DNA of 6,120 bases from an uncultured Chloroflexota bacterium (GTDB lineage: Bacteria > Chloroflexota > Anaerolineae > Caldilineales > Caldilineaceae), in the NCBI GenBank assembly GCA_903858085.1, contig CAIOHJ010000347.1, forward strand, positions 1 through 6,120, given 5' to 3'. A program made the position numbers and the translations under genes. The notes beneath the pieces are model-generated. The model made no database searches and had not been told where the DNA came from. It worked only from the letters and a program-made list of their open reading frames with translations. This document shows, in pieces, positions 5,455 to 6,120 of this stretch (its first letter is position 1; each line of letters begins with the position of its first letter).

Positions 5455-6120
5455 ATGGCTCGCAAAGAACTTGGCTATGTTGAATTGGAATGGTCCTGTG
5501 CGGTCTGCAAGACCCGCAATCCAGGCACACAGACAACTTGCAGCGGCTGTGGCGCGGCCCAGCCCGCAGACGTACAATTTGAAGCGCCCACAGCAGCCAC
5601 CCTGACCCAGGACACGACCCAAATCAAACGGGCACAAACAGGGCCTGATCTCCACTGCGCCTTCTGCGGAACCCGCAACAGCGCCACTGCCGCCAACTGT
5701 CGGCAGTGTGGAGCCGACCTGAGCGCCGGGCGGGCCCGCTCGGCCGGCGGCGTCGTCGGAGCGTTCGCCACCGCAGCCGGCCCGCAGCGCCTGTGCAGCG
5801 CCTGCAAAACCGAAAACAGCCCCACAGCACGCACCTGCATCCGCTGCGGGGCACCGCTTTCAGCGCCCCCCGCTCCCCCAGCAGCACGACAGCCGGAGGC
5901 GGGGCGCAGCTGGCTCCTCCCGCTCCTGATCGGCGCCGGGCTCCTGCTGGTCGGGTTGGGCTGGCTGCTCTTCGCGCTTTTCCAGACCGACCAGAGCGTG
6001 GGCACCGCCGTAGATGCACGCTGGGAACGTTCGCTGGCCATTCTGGGCCCGGTGCCTGTCAGCGCCAGCGGCTGGCGCGACCAGGTGCCGGCTGGAGCGG
6101 CCAACCTGAGCTGCAGCCCC
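5455..6120 (+). CDS. Membrane protein with three RanBP2-like zinc fingers, N-terminal part (gene continues past the window edge)
   Basis: The frame is open from the ATG at 5455 through the last base, 222 codons, so the C-terminus is missing. Three zinc-binding units share the exact pattern C-x2-C-x3-N-x6-C-x2-C: Cys15/18/29/32 with Asn22, Cys68/71/82/85 with Asn75, and Cys114/117/128/131 with Asn121. The first also has Trp13 two residues before its first Cys, completing the RanBP2-type finger consensus. Pro/Ala-rich linkers separate the units. A transmembrane helix spans ~153-175 after Arg151, with acidic D179 beyond it, suggesting fingers inside and C-terminus outside. After the helix, AVDARWERSLAILGPV (185-200) and GWRDQVPAGA (206-215) look like the start of a conserved outside domain. 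From memory, similar proteins beginning with ELGYVELEW occur in Chloroflexota. RanBP2 fingers in eukaryotes bind ubiquitin or single-stranded RNA; the role here is unknown. The gene has its own promoter and Shine-Dalgarno and is divergent from the FGE-like gene. Confidence 0.88.
   Translation, partial: MARKELGYVELEWSCAVCKTRNPGTQTTCSGCGAAQPADVQFEAPTAATLTQDTTQIKRAQTGPDLHCAFCGTRNSATAANCRQCGADLSAGRARSAGGVVGAFATAAGPQRLCSACKTENSPTARTCIRCGAPLSAPPAPPAARQPEAGRSWLLPLLIGAGLLLVGLGWLLFALFQTDQSVGTAVDARWERSLAILGPVPVSASGWRDQVPAGAANLSCSP

Noticed and set aside
5160..5465. 102-codon N-terminal extension of the FGE-like gene
   Set aside because: It would run through the dispersed repeat (giving the typical spurious LSLSKP peptide) and both promoters, and would begin inside the divergent zinc-finger gene.
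5475..6104. Minus-strand open frame of 209 codons opposite the zinc-finger gene
   Set aside because: It is antisense to the three regularly spaced CxxC pairs. Its Ala/Arg/Ser-rich translation matches nothing I know.

Overview
This GC-rich window (roughly two-thirds G+C by eye) reads as bacterial chromosome with six protein genes. Five lie on the minus strand and one on the plus strand; the two outermost genes run off the ends. The sequences of the PurB-like lyase and of the plus-strand zinc-finger protein resemble forms I associate with Chloroflexota (Anaerolineae/Chloroflexia-like). That assignment rests on memory of family sequences, not on a search, and is moderate. I see no rRNA, tRNA, CRISPR array, transposase or phage gene.

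Right to left on the minus strand: (1) 5159-3801 encodes a single-pass membrane protein with a cytoplasmic helical N-terminal region and an outside formylglycine-generating-enzyme (FGE)-like domain that lacks the catalytic cysteine pair. (2) After a 167-bp gap holding a 14-bp tandem repeat and a G-rich tract, a tight three-gene cluster follows: a CysQ-type 3'(2'),5'-bisphosphate nucleotidase (3633-2767), adenylosuccinate lyase PurB (2751-1342, 15 bp later) and an RlmM-like rRNA 2'-O-methyltransferase (1345-242, start overlapping the purB stop as ATGA). CysQ and PurB both yield AMP, one by salvaging PAP and the other by de novo synthesis; the methyltransferase uses SAM. (3) 109 bp further on, a lipoprotein gene starts at 132 and leaves the window at base 1.

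On the plus strand, a gene starting at 5455 encodes three RanBP2-like zinc fingers followed by a transmembrane helix, and leaves the window at 6120. It is divergent from the FGE-like gene. The 295 bp between them hold two facing promoters of nearly the same design (TTGGC(A/G), 18-bp spacer, shared 9-mer GCTACAATA) and a palindromic dispersed repeat. The FGE-like gene's promoter places transcription start at or next to its ATG, so its mRNA is probably leaderless. The two divergent products share a layout (cytoplasmic N-terminal domain, one membrane helix, outside C-terminal domain) and may be co-regulated. This pair is the least understood and most interesting part of the window.
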